In this document: piece after piece, positions 17,007-25,139 of the stretch | Position numbering within the stretch: the first letter of the stretch is position 1 | How the letters are laid out: the number at the start of each line of letters is the position of its first letter | DNA from: an uncultured Pseudomonas sp. | Lineage (GTDB): Bacteria; Pseudomonadota; Gammaproteobacteria; Pseudomonadales; Pseudomonadaceae | Length of the DNA stretch: 40,044 nt | Reading direction: 5' to 3' | NCBI RefSeq assembly: GCF_946885885.1 | Contig: NZ_CAMPHN010000025.1 | Location: 1 to 40,044 of the forward strand | Notes under the pieces: generated by a model | Databases searched by the model: none | What the model saw: only the letters and a program-made list of their open reading frames with translations | Told to the model about the DNA's origin: nothing | Translations under genes and position numbers: made by a program

Positions 17007-18170
17007 CTATGCCCGACGCGGGCCGCGGCGCATCAGCCAGGCCAACGCGGTCATCAGCAACGCCAGGCCGGTCAACACCATAAACGGCAGTTGATAGTTG
17101 CCCGACATATCCCGCGCCAAGCCGCTGAGTATTGGCGTCAAGCAGGCCAGGCAGTAACCCAGGCACAGCATCATCGCCGTCCAGCGGCTGACCGCCAGTG
17201 GCGAGCCGGCCTCGTATAGCGGCAGCACCAACGACAACGCAAAGGAGCCGCCCAAGCTGAAGCCGATGCACACCGCCCAGACCTCTGGCAGCAGAGTCGG
17301 GGCAAAGGTGATCATCGCCAAGCTGAACGAAGACAGCAGGCCGCACGCCAGCAGCAAGGCATAACGGTTCTGGAAACGCTGCGCCAGCCAGGGCAGCAGA
17401 AACGCGCTCGGCAAGCCCATCAGCATCGACAGGCTGAATAACGTATTGCTGTGCAGCAGGCTCAGGCCGGCCTCGTGATAACGTGCCACGGCCCAGGTCG
17501 CCAAGGCATAGAACAATCCGGCCTGAATAGCGAAGAAACAACTGATCAGCCAGGCCCGGGGCCGCCCCCAGGGCAAACCGCCGCCGACCTGGGCAACCTC
17601 TTCCTGTTCGACCTGATTGGGCATCCGCCACCACAGCGCCAGGCCCGCCAGCGCGGGTAGCGCCCAGAACGCCAGCCCCAGCGACCAATCGTCGCCGAGC
17701 GAACGGGTCACCGGCACCGTCAGCACCGCCCCGCTGGCACCGCCGATAGCCATCCCCAACGAATACCAGCCGACCACCCGCCCCATCTGGCCGGCGAAAT
17801 AGCGCTTGATGAACCCGGACAACAACGGCCCGGCCACGGCGATAGCCGCACCCAATAAAACCGCGCTGCCAATCAACAGCACGCTCAGTTGCCCGGCCAA
17901 ACGCAGCAGCAATGCCAGGGCGATCACCCCGAGACACAAGGCGATGGTGCGCTCCAGGCCGAAGCGCATGGCCAAACGCGGCGCGAACGGCGCCAACAAC
18001 CCCATGCACAGCACCGGCAGCGCCGTGCTCAGGCTGATCAGCGTACGGCTCAGGGACAGTTCTTCGGCGATCCGTTCGATCAACGGCGCCAGCGAGGTGA
18101 TGCCGGGCCGCAAGTTGATCGCGGCCAGCACCAAGGCCAGCAACAGCATGGCCCGCGGGACAGATTTCAC
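17007..18170 (-). CDS. CynX/NimT-family MFS transporter
   Basis: A 387-residue protein with twelve predicted membrane helices. The N-terminus has the CynX-subfamily signature LAAINLRPGITSLAPLIERIAEELSLS, where the NLRP motif lies at the end of helix 1. A cytoplasmic loop of about 25 polar residues divides the two six-helix halves. Family members export or import small anions and drugs such as cyanate and 2-nitroimidazole, but the substrate here cannot be predicted. It is transcribed as a single gene, 110 bp from the stop of the SDR gene on the same strand. Confidence 0.9.
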   Translation of the reverse strand: MKSVPRAMLLLALVLAAINLRPGITSLAPLIERIAEELSLSRTLISLSTALPVLCMGLLAPFAPRLAMRFGLERTIALCLGVIALALLLRLAGQLSVLLIGSAVLLGAAIAVAGPLLSGFIKRYFAGQMGRVVGWYSLGMAIGGASGAVLTVPVTRSLGDDWSLGLAFWALPALAGLALWWRMPNQVEQEEVAQVGGGLPWGRPRAWLISCFFAIQAGLFYALATWAVARYHEAGLSLLHSNTLFSLSMLMGLPSAFLLPWLAQRFQNRYALLLACGLLSSFSLAMITFAPTLLPEVWAVCIGFSLGGSFALSLVLPLYEAGSPLAVSRWTAMMLCLGYCLACLTPILSGLARDMSGNYQLPFMVLTGLALLMTALAWLMRRGPRRA

Positions 18171-18280
18171 GGTAATACCAACGACATGGCGGCCAAGCGG
18201 GCCGGATGAACAACCCTAACGCCGGGCCGCCGGGCGAACAAGGCCGACGGCAGAAAAAACTGACCTATAAGACAGATAAA

Positions 18281-19090
18281 TTATTCCGACCTGGACTTGC
18301 TGCGCATGCGATCCGCCATCGTGGCCATTTCGTCGTAGAGCGCCTGCGGATTACGTTGCTTCAGTGCCCAAGCCGCACGGCCCTGCTCATGGGGTAGGAT
18401 CATGAATTCGCCCTTGGCGATGGCTTCGTACATGTACTGGGCGATATCCGCAGCGCTGATCGGCGAGTTTTCCAACAACTTGCCGACCTGGGCTTTCATC
18501 GCCGGCGTCGGGCCGCGGAACGAGTCGAGCAGATTGGTCTGGAAGAACGACGGGCACACCACGTGCACGCCGATCTCCTGCGCCTTCAGCTCGGCCAGCA
18601 GGCTCTCCGACAACGCCACCACACCGGCCTTGGCGACGTTGTAGTTGCTCATCGCCGGGCCCTGCATCAGCGCCGCCATGGACGCGATGTTGACGATCTT
18701 GCCCTTGCTGCGCTCGAGCAACGGCAGGAACGCCTTACACCCCTTGACCACGCCCATCAGGTTGATCGAAATCTGCCAATCCCAGTCTTCCAGCGACAGA
18801 TCGGCGAAGAAGCCGCCCGCCGCCACGCCGGCGTTATTGACGACCACATCGATGCCGTCGAACTTCTCTTCGCAGGCCTGCGCCAGTGCCGTCAGCTGGC
18901 TGTAGTCGCGCACGTCGCAGCGCAGGGTGAAGCCGTCGCCGCCGGCAGCGCGCACCAACTTCAAGGTCTCCGCCAAGCCGGGTTCGTTGACATCGGAGAG
19001 CGCCAACCGCCAGCCCTCGCGCGCCCAGCGCAACGCGATTTCACGGCCCAAACCTGAGCCCGCGCCTGTAATCATCATGCGATTTTGCAT
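18281..19090 (-). CDS. SDR-family NAD(P)-dependent oxidoreductase
   Basis: A 269-residue classical short-chain dehydrogenase. The cofactor motif TGAGSGLG is at residues 8-15, NNAG at 85-88, and the catalytic tetrad is Asn110, Ser137, Tyr150 and Lys154 (NYNVAK). An Asp at residue 33 after beta-2 suggests NAD(H) preference, which is an inference. The substrate-binding tail (QTNLLDSFRGPTPAMKAQVGKLLE) is long and could hold a lipid-like or bulky substrate. Start: ATG at 19090 with an AAAGG site upstream; an earlier in-frame start 16 codons upstream lacks support. The substrate is unknown and the gene is probably transcribed alone. Confidence 0.9.
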   Translation of the reverse strand: MQNRMMITGAGSGLGREIALRWAREGWRLALSDVNEPGLAETLKLVRAAGGDGFTLRCDVRDYSQLTALAQACEEKFDGIDVVVNNAGVAAGGFFADLSLEDWDWQISINLMGVVKGCKAFLPLLERSKGKIVNIASMAALMQGPAMSNYNVAKAGVVALSESLLAELKAQEIGVHVVCPSFFQTNLLDSFRGPTPAMKAQVGKLLENSPISAADIAQYMYEAIAKGEFMILPHEQGRAAWALKQRNPQALYDEMATMADRMRSKSRSE

Positions 19091-19222
19091 AGGGAAGTCG
19101 CCTTTAAGTACGGTGGTAGATGGGCGCAGTGTAGCCAAGGAATCCGCGCATTCCCCATATCATCACTTTCCTGAATGACCGGTTAGTATCGCCCGCAAAT
19201 CCGCCTGCAGTGGGCTCACGCG

Positions 19223-19585
19223 CTATCGCTTTACCCGCAGCAGCACCCAGGTATAAATCAGCCCATTGAGCAACAACACAAAGGCCCCGAGCCCGAGCTG
19301 GATCCGCGGCGTCAACCCCGCCGGGTAAATCGTCGGCATCAGGTAATGGGCGATGAAACCGCCGTCATAGCCCGCCTGGCCGGCGGCCTCGCGCAAGTGG
19401 TTCTCGAGCGGTGTAAGCGGGCATTGCAGATGCAGCGCCTCCACTATCACTCCCCAGGCTGCGGCGGGCAGGTGCAACCAAGCCAGGCGAGGCCGGCGCA
19501 ACACCAGCAAACCGCCCAGGACGACAAAGGCAATGAACAGCAGATGAACGACCAATACCGCATCCGCGGCCCAATCCAGCAACAT
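19223..19585 (-). CDS. DUF2784 inner-membrane protein
   Basis: A 120-residue protein with three to four membrane helices and the DUF2784 pattern: AVLVVHLLFIAFVVLGG in helix 1, WGVIVEALHLQCPLTPLENHLREAAG in the middle, and a GGFIAHYLMPTIYPAGL motif before the last helix. Function of the family is not established. Start: ATG at 19585, six bases after GAGAGG; a GTG just before it is less likely. The strand matches the SDR gene, with a 132-bp gap. Confidence 0.85.
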   Translation of the reverse strand: MLLDWAADAVLVVHLLFIAFVVLGGLLVLRRPRLAWLHLPAAAWGVIVEALHLQCPLTPLENHLREAAGQAGYDGGFIAHYLMPTIYPAGLTPRIQLGLGAFVLLLNGLIYTWVLLRVKR

Positions 19586-19731
19586 CACGCACCTCTCGGG
19601 AGCCTGCAGAGCGGCAGGACGCCGGATAAATAATCCATCGATGGACAGGTCGCCAGGCCGCTGCAGATCGCTGTACCGAACCCTGACCCGGCGAGGCCGT
19701 CTAAGTCTACAGACACCAAAGGAGACGTCGT

Positions 19732-19995
19732 ATGTCCCAAGCAGAGATAACTTTGCCCCAACCGGTGCTGGAGGCCCTACAACGCGGCCACCACGACGAT
19801 GCCATCAGGATGCTAAGCCTCAATCACGGCATCAGTCAGGCAGAGGCCAAGGAACAGCTGGCGCTGTACCTCGAGCAACACCCGCCAATCCGCCTGCGTG
19901 GCGCCGGCATCATTGGCCTGAGCAGAACCAACGCGCTGATCTGGCTGGGCCTGATCGTTCTGATGGCGCTGGTTTATATGATTCTGGTCCGCTGA
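19732..19995 (+). CDS. Small C-terminally membrane-anchored protein
   Basis: An 87-residue protein. The first ~45 residues form a soluble helical unit (LEALQRGHHDDAIRMLSLNHG, then SQAEAKEQLALYLEQ) that resembles the C-terminal fold of ribosomal L7/L12-like or UBA-like helical modules. A linker follows, then one membrane helix at the very end (ALIWLGLIVLMALVYMILVR). The ribosome site AAAGGAGA precedes the ATG at good spacing. It is monocistronic with its own terminator at 20034-20063. Function unknown. It looks like a tail-anchored inner-membrane protein with a cytoplasmic protein-binding head, which is an inference. Confidence 0.78.
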   Translation: MSQAEITLPQPVLEALQRGHHDDAIRMLSLNHGISQAEAKEQLALYLEQHPPIRLRGAGIIGLSRTNALIWLGLIVLMALVYMILVR

Positions 19996-20033
19996 TTGCG
20001 CTATGCGCCGCGATTTGCCCAGCTGAAATATAA

Positions 20034-20063
20034 AAAAGGCCGGTTAAAAATAACCGGCCTTCC
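20034..20063. terminator. Bidirectional intrinsic terminator
   Basis: GGCCGGTTA (20038-20046), loop AAAA, then TAACCGGCC (20051-20059) make a perfect 9-bp stem flanked by an A-run and TT. It separates the convergent genes ending at 19995 and 20080. Confidence 0.92.
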
Positions 20064-20079
20064 TCTCAACATGACGGTG

Positions 20080-20403
20080 TTAATTCACGCTCAATCTATC
20101 GCGGTTCCTCTCCAGGATGGCCGCCCCGATACCTTTCACTTCAAGTAATTCATCGACCGATGCAAATTTACCATGCTCCTCGCGGTAAGCCACGATGGCC
20201 TCCGCTTTGACCTGACCAACTCCGAGCAACTCACGCTGCAGCGTGGCGACATCGGCGGAATTGAGATCGATTTGAGCAACCGCGGCAACCTGAACTTCTT
20301 CGGCTTGGCTGCTTGGTTTTGAAGAGACCTCTGCCGCCGAAACAGCTAGCGACACAGAGGCAAACAAAGCGAATAACAGAGAACAGAGTCGTGCATTAAG
20401 CAT
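20080..20403 (-). CDS. ComEA-family helix-hairpin-helix DNA-binding protein, secreted
   Basis: A 107-residue protein with a signal peptide (1-24, MLNARLCSLLFALFASVSLA then VSAAE). A short spacer follows, then a ComEA-type tandem helix-hairpin-helix from IDLNSADVATLQRELLGVGQVKAEAIVAYR to SVDELLEVKGIGAAILERNRDRL. It should bind double-stranded DNA in the periplasm, as ComEA does in natural transformation. In Pseudomonas such stand-alone short ComEA proteins are common, and competence has not been shown for most of them. Start: ATG at 20403 with AAAGGA 8 bp upstream; the open frame extends further upstream but no other start is supported. The terminator lies immediately downstream. Confidence 0.88.
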   Translation of the reverse strand: MLNARLCSLLFALFASVSLAVSAAEVSSKPSSQAEEVQVAAVAQIDLNSADVATLQRELLGVGQVKAEAIVAYREEHGKFASVDELLEVKGIGAAILERNRDRLSVN

Positions 20404-20549
20404 GTTGTGCATCCTTTCGTGAGTTTGTCCAAACGTGGGACTTCCCGCTCCACGTCTTTTCAAAACTAGACGCTGTTCTCGCCCTGTCAACTTTTCGCAG
20501 AAAATTTTTCGACTGGAGCGCTCATCCCCCATTCACATCGACCAAGCGC

Positions 20550-22328
20550 TTACTGCTGCAGGTGCCCATACAGCTTGGCGTATAAGCCGCCATCGGCAAT
20601 CAACTGCTGATGGCCGCCGTCCTCGGCGACGCTGCCACCATCGAATACCAACACCCGATCCGCTTGTTTCACCGCCGATAAGCGATGGGCGATGATCAGT
20701 GTGGTACGGCCGTGGAGAAACTGGTTGAGCGCCTGGTGCAAGGCGTATTCGGTGGCGGCATCGAGGGCCGAGGTGGCCTCGTCGAGAATCACCACCTTGG
20801 GTTCGGCCAGAACCATGCGGGCAATCGCCAGACGCTGGCGCTGGCCGCCGGACAGGCGTACCCCGGAACGTCCGACGATACTGTCCAGACGCTGCGGCAA
20901 CAGGCGAATGGTATCGGCCAACTGGGCGATTTCCAGGGCGCGCCAGCAGGCGTCGTCGCTACGCTCACGGCCCATGCACAGGTTGGCGCGCACGGTATCG
21001 TTGAACAGCGCCGGGTGTTGCAGCACCACCGCGACGTTCTCGCGTACCGTCTCCAGACCGATGTCCTGCTGACTGCTGCCGCCGAAACGAATGGTGCCGG
21101 CCTGGGCGCTGTAGAGGCCGAGCAGCAACTGCACCAGGGTACTTTTGCCGCCGCCGCTGGCGCCGACGATGGCGACTTTCTCGCCCGGAGCAATGCTCAG
21201 GTTGAGCTGATTGAGCACCGGCTCGTCGTTGTAGGCGAAGGTCAGACCGCTGACTTCGATGCCCACCGTATCGCGCCCCTTGAACGGATCGACGCGCGCC
21301 GGGTATTGCGGCTCGTCACTGCGGCTCAGCAACTGATTGATCCGCGCCAGCGCCCCCCCTGCGGCATAAAAGGCGTATTGCAGGCTGAGCAATTGCTCGA
21401 CCGGGCCGATCATGAACCACAGGTAGCTGAATACCGCGAGCATCTGGCCGATCGACAGATCGGAGAACAGCACCGTGATCATCGCCGCGGCGCGGAATAC
21501 GTCGATGCCGAACTGGAACAGCAAACCGCTGGCGCGATTCGAGGCATCGGTTTTCCATTGCGAGGCAACCGCATGGTCGCGCACCTCGCGCGCCCGGCCA
21601 CCGAGACGCCCGAGAAAGTAACCCTGGCGATTGCCCGCGCGGATTTCCTGAATCGCTTCGAGGGTTTCGGTCAACGCCTGGGTAAAACGCGAGGTGCTGT
21701 CGTTTTCGAGCTTTTTCAGGTGCTTGACCCGCTTGCCCAGCAACACGGTGGCGTAGATCACCAGCGGGTTGAACAGCAGGATCAGCAGCGCCAGTTGCCA
21801 GTGCATCCAAATCAGGATCGCCGAGGTGCCGGCCAGCGTCAGCATCGCCACCAGAAAACGGCTCAAGGTCTCGCCGACGAACTTGTCCAGGGTTTCCAAA
21901 TCGGTGACCAGGTGGGTGGTCACGGTGCCGCCGCCGAGGCTTTCGTATTCGCCGAGGGAAATACGCTTGAGCCGCTCGATCAGGCGGATGCGGATGCGGT
22001 AGACGATGTCCTTGGACAAGTGGGCGAACTGGCGCGCCTGCAGCACGTTGAAGATCAGCGCAGAGCCCCGCAGAAACAGGGTCAACAGCAGCATCAGGCC
22101 GATATAGCCCACCGACGTTTGCCAGGCGCCGGGGAGAAAGTTATCCATCACTTTGAGCGCCGCATCGCCGTCGTGCAGCAGCACTTCGTCGACCAGCAAA
22201 GGCAGCAACAGGGGGATCGGCACGCTGCACAGGGTGGCCAGAACGGCCACCAGGTTAGCCAGGATCAGCGCTTTTTTATGGTGCAACGCGAGCCGACGAA
22301 CTTCTGCCCAGCTCAAGCGATCAGGCAT
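20550..22328 (-). CDS. ABC exporter half-transporter (fused membrane and ATPase domains)
   Basis: A 592-residue type IV (MsbA/LmrA-like) exporter half. Six membrane helices lie in residues ~20-310, then the nucleotide-binding domain. The latter has Walker A GASGGGKST, a Q-loop in VVLQHPALF, the signature LSGGQRQR, Walker B VVILDEATSALD and the switch histidine in IIAHRLS. All catalytic elements are intact, so it can work as a homodimer. Substrate unknown. The chosen start (ATG at 22328) overlaps the last 8 bases of the DsbA-like gene, so the two are translationally coupled. With trhO upstream this makes a three-gene operon. Confidence 0.93.
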   Translation of the reverse strand: MPDRLSWAEVRRLALHHKKALILANLVAVLATLCSVPIPLLLPLLVDEVLLHDGDAALKVMDNFLPGAWQTSVGYIGLMLLLTLFLRGSALIFNVLQARQFAHLSKDIVYRIRIRLIERLKRISLGEYESLGGGTVTTHLVTDLETLDKFVGETLSRFLVAMLTLAGTSAILIWMHWQLALLILLFNPLVIYATVLLGKRVKHLKKLENDSTSRFTQALTETLEAIQEIRAGNRQGYFLGRLGGRAREVRDHAVASQWKTDASNRASGLLFQFGIDVFRAAAMITVLFSDLSIGQMLAVFSYLWFMIGPVEQLLSLQYAFYAAGGALARINQLLSRSDEPQYPARVDPFKGRDTVGIEVSGLTFAYNDEPVLNQLNLSIAPGEKVAIVGASGGGKSTLVQLLLGLYSAQAGTIRFGGSSQQDIGLETVRENVAVVLQHPALFNDTVRANLCMGRERSDDACWRALEIAQLADTIRLLPQRLDSIVGRSGVRLSGGQRQRLAIARMVLAEPKVVILDEATSALDAATEYALHQALNQFLHGRTTLIIAHRLSAVKQADRVLVFDGGSVAEDGGHQQLIADGGLYAKLYGHLQQ

Positions 22329-22953
22329 GGGCGCCACGCTCCAGCCAGCGCGCGAGCAGCGGCTGCAACGCCTCGAACGGCTGGTAACCGTTGGTCAGCA
22401 AGGCCAATTGCCCGTCACGCTCGGCCAACAAGGTGGGGAAGCCGGCGATGCCCAGGTCCTGCACCCAGCTGAAATCGGCGGCGGTGGCCGCACGCTGCTC
22501 GGCGCTGTCGAAGGCTTCGGCGAACACGATGCGCGGGATGCCGGCGCGCTCGGCCAGGTCGACCAGCACGCTGGCGCGGGTCACATCCACCCCTTCGGTG
22601 TAAAACGCCCGCTGGATCAGCTTGGCCAGCGGCCAGGCGCTCTGTGGGTCGAGATTACGCGCGGTCACCACGGCCCGGCAGGCCGGTTCGGTGTCGTAGA
22701 CCATGCCCAGGGGCAGGCCGTCGGTGAAATTGAATAACTGCCCGGTGCTGACGTTGACCGCCTGCCAATAACCCAGGTAGCGCACCCGCGACGCGGCATC
22801 GATCGCCACGCTGTCACGGCGCAAACCGCCCAGCATCAGATCCAGACCGACACCCGCCGCGGCGGCCTGCTCGGCGAGGGCCTCCAGCACCGGTGCGAAA
22901 CCCCAGCACCAGGAACACATGGGGTCCATCACGTAGAGCAGGCGCGCTTGCAT
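22321..22953 (-). CDS. DsbA-family thioredoxin-fold protein (cytoplasmic)
   Basis: A 210-residue thioredoxin-fold protein with a CSWC active site (Cys13 and Cys16) and the cis-proline segment GIAGFPTLL. The inserted helical domain is that of DsbA/FrnE-like proteins. There is no signal peptide, so it should act in the cytoplasm as a disulfide oxidoreductase or isomerase. It starts 2 bp after the trhO stop, with its ribosome site (GAGGG) inside the trhO end, and it overlaps the ABC exporter gene downstream. Coupling to a tRNA hydroxylase gene is suggestive of a stress or redox link but proves nothing. Confidence 0.9.
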   Translation of the reverse strand: MQARLLYVMDPMCSWCWGFAPVLEALAEQAAAAGVGLDLMLGGLRRDSVAIDAASRVRYLGYWQAVNVSTGQLFNFTDGLPLGMVYDTEPACRAVVTARNLDPQSAWPLAKLIQRAFYTEGVDVTRASVLVDLAERAGIPRIVFAEAFDSAEQRAATAADFSWVQDLGIAGFPTLLAERDGQLALLTNGYQPFEALQPLLARWLERGAHA

Positions 22954-22955
22954 GG

Positions 22956-23894
22956 TCAGCCCTCAGCCGTTTGACGCGGATTGTAACCAAGCGGATGGGG
23001 CAGATTGCGTGCCTTGGCCAACTCGATCTGCTTCTGCCGTTCGCGGGCGCCGGCGCGGGTCTTCTCCGGCAACGAGTCCCAGCAATGCGGGCAACTGACG
23101 CCCGGGGTATAGAATTCGGATTGCCGATCCGCCACCGAAACCGGGGTGCGGCAGGCATGACACTGGTCGTAATCGCCTTCGGTAAGGTCGTGACGTACCG
23201 TCACCCGGTTGTCGAAGACGAAGCAGTCGCCCTGCCATTTGCTCTGCTGCTGGGGCACTTCTTCCAGGTATTTGAGAATACCGCCCTTGAGGTGGAAGAC
23301 CTCCTCGAAGCCCGCGCCGAGCATATAGCTGGAGGCCTTTTCGCAGCGAATGCCGCCGGTGCAGAACATCGCCACCTTTTTATGCTTGGCCGGATCGAAG
23401 TGCGCCTTGATGTAATCGGGAAACTCGCGGAACGACTTGGTCCGCGGATCGACCGCGCCTTCGAAGGTGCCGATGGCGACTTCGTAATCGTTGCGCGTAT
23501 CGATCAGCAGCACCTCGGGGTCGTCGATCAAGGCATTCCAATCCTTGGGCTCGACATAGGTGCCGACCTGCCGGTTGGGATCGACCCCGGGCACGCCCAA
23601 GGTGACGATTTCCTTCTTCAATTTGACCTTGGTGCGGTAGAACGGCTGCTCGGCGCAATACGACTCTTTATGGTCGATATCGGCCAGACGCGGGTCCAGA
23701 GCGAACCAGGCGAGCAGGCCGTCGATGCCGGCACGGCTGCCGGATACGGTGCCGTTGATGCCTTCTTCGGCGAGCAACAAAGTACCTTTGATGCCGTGCT
23801 CCAGCATGGCTTGCAGCAGGGGTTCGCGCAGCGCTTGGTAATCCGTCAGGGTGACGAACTTGTACAGCGCCGCCACAACGATCTTATCGGTCAT
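22956..23894 (-). CDS. trhO: Rhodanese-domain tRNA uridine-34 hydroxylase
   Basis: A 312-residue TrhO (YceA-type) protein. An N-terminal acylphosphatase-like domain (1-100, with [13 protein letters not shown]) precedes a rhodanese domain with the active-site Cys178 in CTGGIRCEK. Then comes a C-terminal Cys-rich tail (CHACRTPVS ... CPHCWDSLP) with four Cys that look able to bind zinc. The established role of the family is O2-dependent hydroxylation of U34 in tRNA to ho5U, which leads to cmo5U/mo5U. The ribosome site AAGGA is well placed before the ATG. It is first gene of the operon with the DsbA-like protein and the ABC exporter. Confidence 0.93.
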   Translation of the reverse strand: MTDKIVVAALYKFVTLTDYQALREPLLQAMLEHGIKGTLLLAEEGINGTVSGSRAGIDGLLAWFALDPRLADIDHKESYCAEQPFYRTKVKLKKEIVTLGVPGVDPNRQVGTYVEPKDWNALIDDPEVLLIDTRNDYEVAIGTFEGAVDPRTKSFREFPDYIKAHFDPAKHKKVAMFCTGGIRCEKASSYMLGAGFEEVFHLKGGILKYLEEVPQQQSKWQGDCFVFDNRVTVRHDLTEGDYDQCHACRTPVSVADRQSEFYTPGVSCPHCWDSLPEKTRAGARERQKQIELAKARNLPHPLGYNPRQTAEG

Positions 23895-23942
23895 GGGGAT
23901 GTCCTTCAGTAGTCGCCCACGTAAAGGGCGGACTGGGCATTG

Positions 23943-23970
23943 AAAAAACGCGCCGACTCAAGGGCCGGCG
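23943..23970 (-). terminator. Candidate terminator after bolA
   Basis: On the minus strand a CGCCG/CGGCG stem with a 10-base loop is followed by CG and six T. It lies 84 bp after bolA and before trhO, so it would separate the two transcription units. The stem is short. Confidence 0.4.
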
Positions 23971-24053
23971 GGCAACGCAGTTTACGTTTCTTGCAGCTTG
24001 AGGTGTAGGGGCGGATTGTCTCAGCGCCCTATCACGGGCTCATGGGGGTGCTA

Positions 24054-24356
24054 TCAACCCAGGGCGCTGCCGCCTCTGCAGGTCGGCGAGGCCGGGGCCG
24101 CGCCGCTTTGTGCCCACTCCTCGGGCGTGTAGGTGTGCAGCGCCAAGGCGTGTATCTGGCTCATCAGCTCGCCCAGGCAAGCGTAGGCGCGCTGGTGGCG
24201 CTTGACCGCGTTGAGCCCGGCGAATTGCGGGCTGACGATCACCGCCTTGTAATGGGTCTCCGTGCCGCGGCTGTGCATGTGGCTTTCGTCCAGCACCTCG
24301 AGGTGCTCGGGCTGCAGCGCGGCGAAGGCCGCCTGCAGTTGCGCGAGTTTCGACAT
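24054..24356 (-). CDS. bolA: BolA-family protein
   Basis: A 100-residue BolA protein. It carries the family's conserved SHMHSRG-type region (DESHMHSRGTETHYKAVIVSPQF), the KRHQRAYACLGELM helix, and the BolA ending HALALHTYTPEEW. The C-terminal ~15 residues are a Ser/Pro/Ala tail beyond the fold. BolA partners with monothiol glutaredoxins in Fe-S trafficking and also affects cell shape and biofilm; these are known family roles and were not seen here. The conserved His residues that bind the shared cluster are present. The ATG at 24356 is 5 bp after the DUF2059 stop, so the two genes form an operon. Confidence 0.92.
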   Translation of the reverse strand: MSKLAQLQAAFAALQPEHLEVLDESHMHSRGTETHYKAVIVSPQFAGLNAVKRHQRAYACLGELMSQIHALALHTYTPEEWAQSGAAPASPTCRGGSALG

Positions 24357-24361
24357 CGATA

Positions 24362-24883
24362 TCACTCCGGTTGCGGCTGCTTCACGCCCAGCTCGTCATT
24401 CATATCCGTCAGTAACTTGTTCACTTCGGGCACTGCTTTTTCCAGCTTGCTTTGCGTCAGCTGGGCCGACTGCGCGGTCAAGGCGGGCATTTTCAGCAGC
24501 ACTTTCTGACCCAATGGCGACTCGTAGAACGCGATCAGATCCTTCAGCTCCTGCTCGTTGAAGTTGCTGGTATAGAGCTTGACCATGTCCGGCTTGATCT
24601 TGTCCCAGCCCACCGCATTGTCCAGCGCGACATTGGCCTTGGCCTGGTAACGCTCCAGCAGGGCCTGCTTGCTTTTCGGCGCCTGACTTTCAGCGAAGCG
24701 CTGGGCGAACATCTGCTGTACTTGGGCATACACCGGCACCGCCAGTTTATCCGCGCGGGCCAGTTGCAAAAAGCGCTCGGCGTCAGCGGCATGGCTGCTT
24801 GCATCGGCCAGCACCTGGGTGCTGCAAGCCAGCAGGACAGCGGCACCAAGGCCAATAACACGGGGGCCAATAAAACGAGGCAT
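24362..24883 (-). CDS. DUF2059 periplasmic protein
   Basis: A 173-residue exported protein with a signal peptide (about 1-26: basic start, hydrophobic core, cut near VLADA). An all-helical DUF2059 domain follows, with the family motif FNEQELKDLIAFYESPLGQKVLLKMP. A Cys inside the signal (LLACST) is not in a clean lipobox, so it is probably soluble and periplasmic. Function of the family is unknown. Start: ATG at 24883 with a CAGGAG ribosome site 6 bp upstream; an earlier ATG 26 codons upstream is unsupported. First gene of the unit with bolA. Confidence 0.88.
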   Translation of the reverse strand: MPRFIGPRVIGLGAAVLLACSTQVLADASSHAADAERFLQLARADKLAVPVYAQVQQMFAQRFAESQAPKSKQALLERYQAKANVALDNAVGWDKIKPDMVKLYTSNFNEQELKDLIAFYESPLGQKVLLKMPALTAQSAQLTQSKLEKAVPEVNKLLTDMNDELGVKQPQPE

Positions 24884-25139
24884 TCGGAACTCCTGGATAA
24901 AGGGATGAGTCGGTTCGACCTCAAGGCCGAGCATTTTGTGCCCAACCCCTGCAGTACTCAAGCCCGCATTACCGTGCGCAACATCACATTTTCACCGACT
25001 ACTGGCGCACTGCCCGCTAAAAGAACAAAATGCCAGCACTTGTTCTACGCTATATCAGTGGTCAAGCTCTTTGATCATGCCTGTCAACCCTTACATCCTG
25101 CATGCCGGCCAGCCCATGCAGCACACACGGACGTGTCAG

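Noticed and set aside
17002..18213. A 403-residue open frame in another frame of the MFS gene
   Set aside because: Gly/Ala/Arg-rich shadow of the real 387-residue transporter.
20685..22472. A 595-residue open frame opposite the ABC exporter
   Set aside because: Antisense to intact ABC motifs; Gln/His/Gly composition is that of a shadow.
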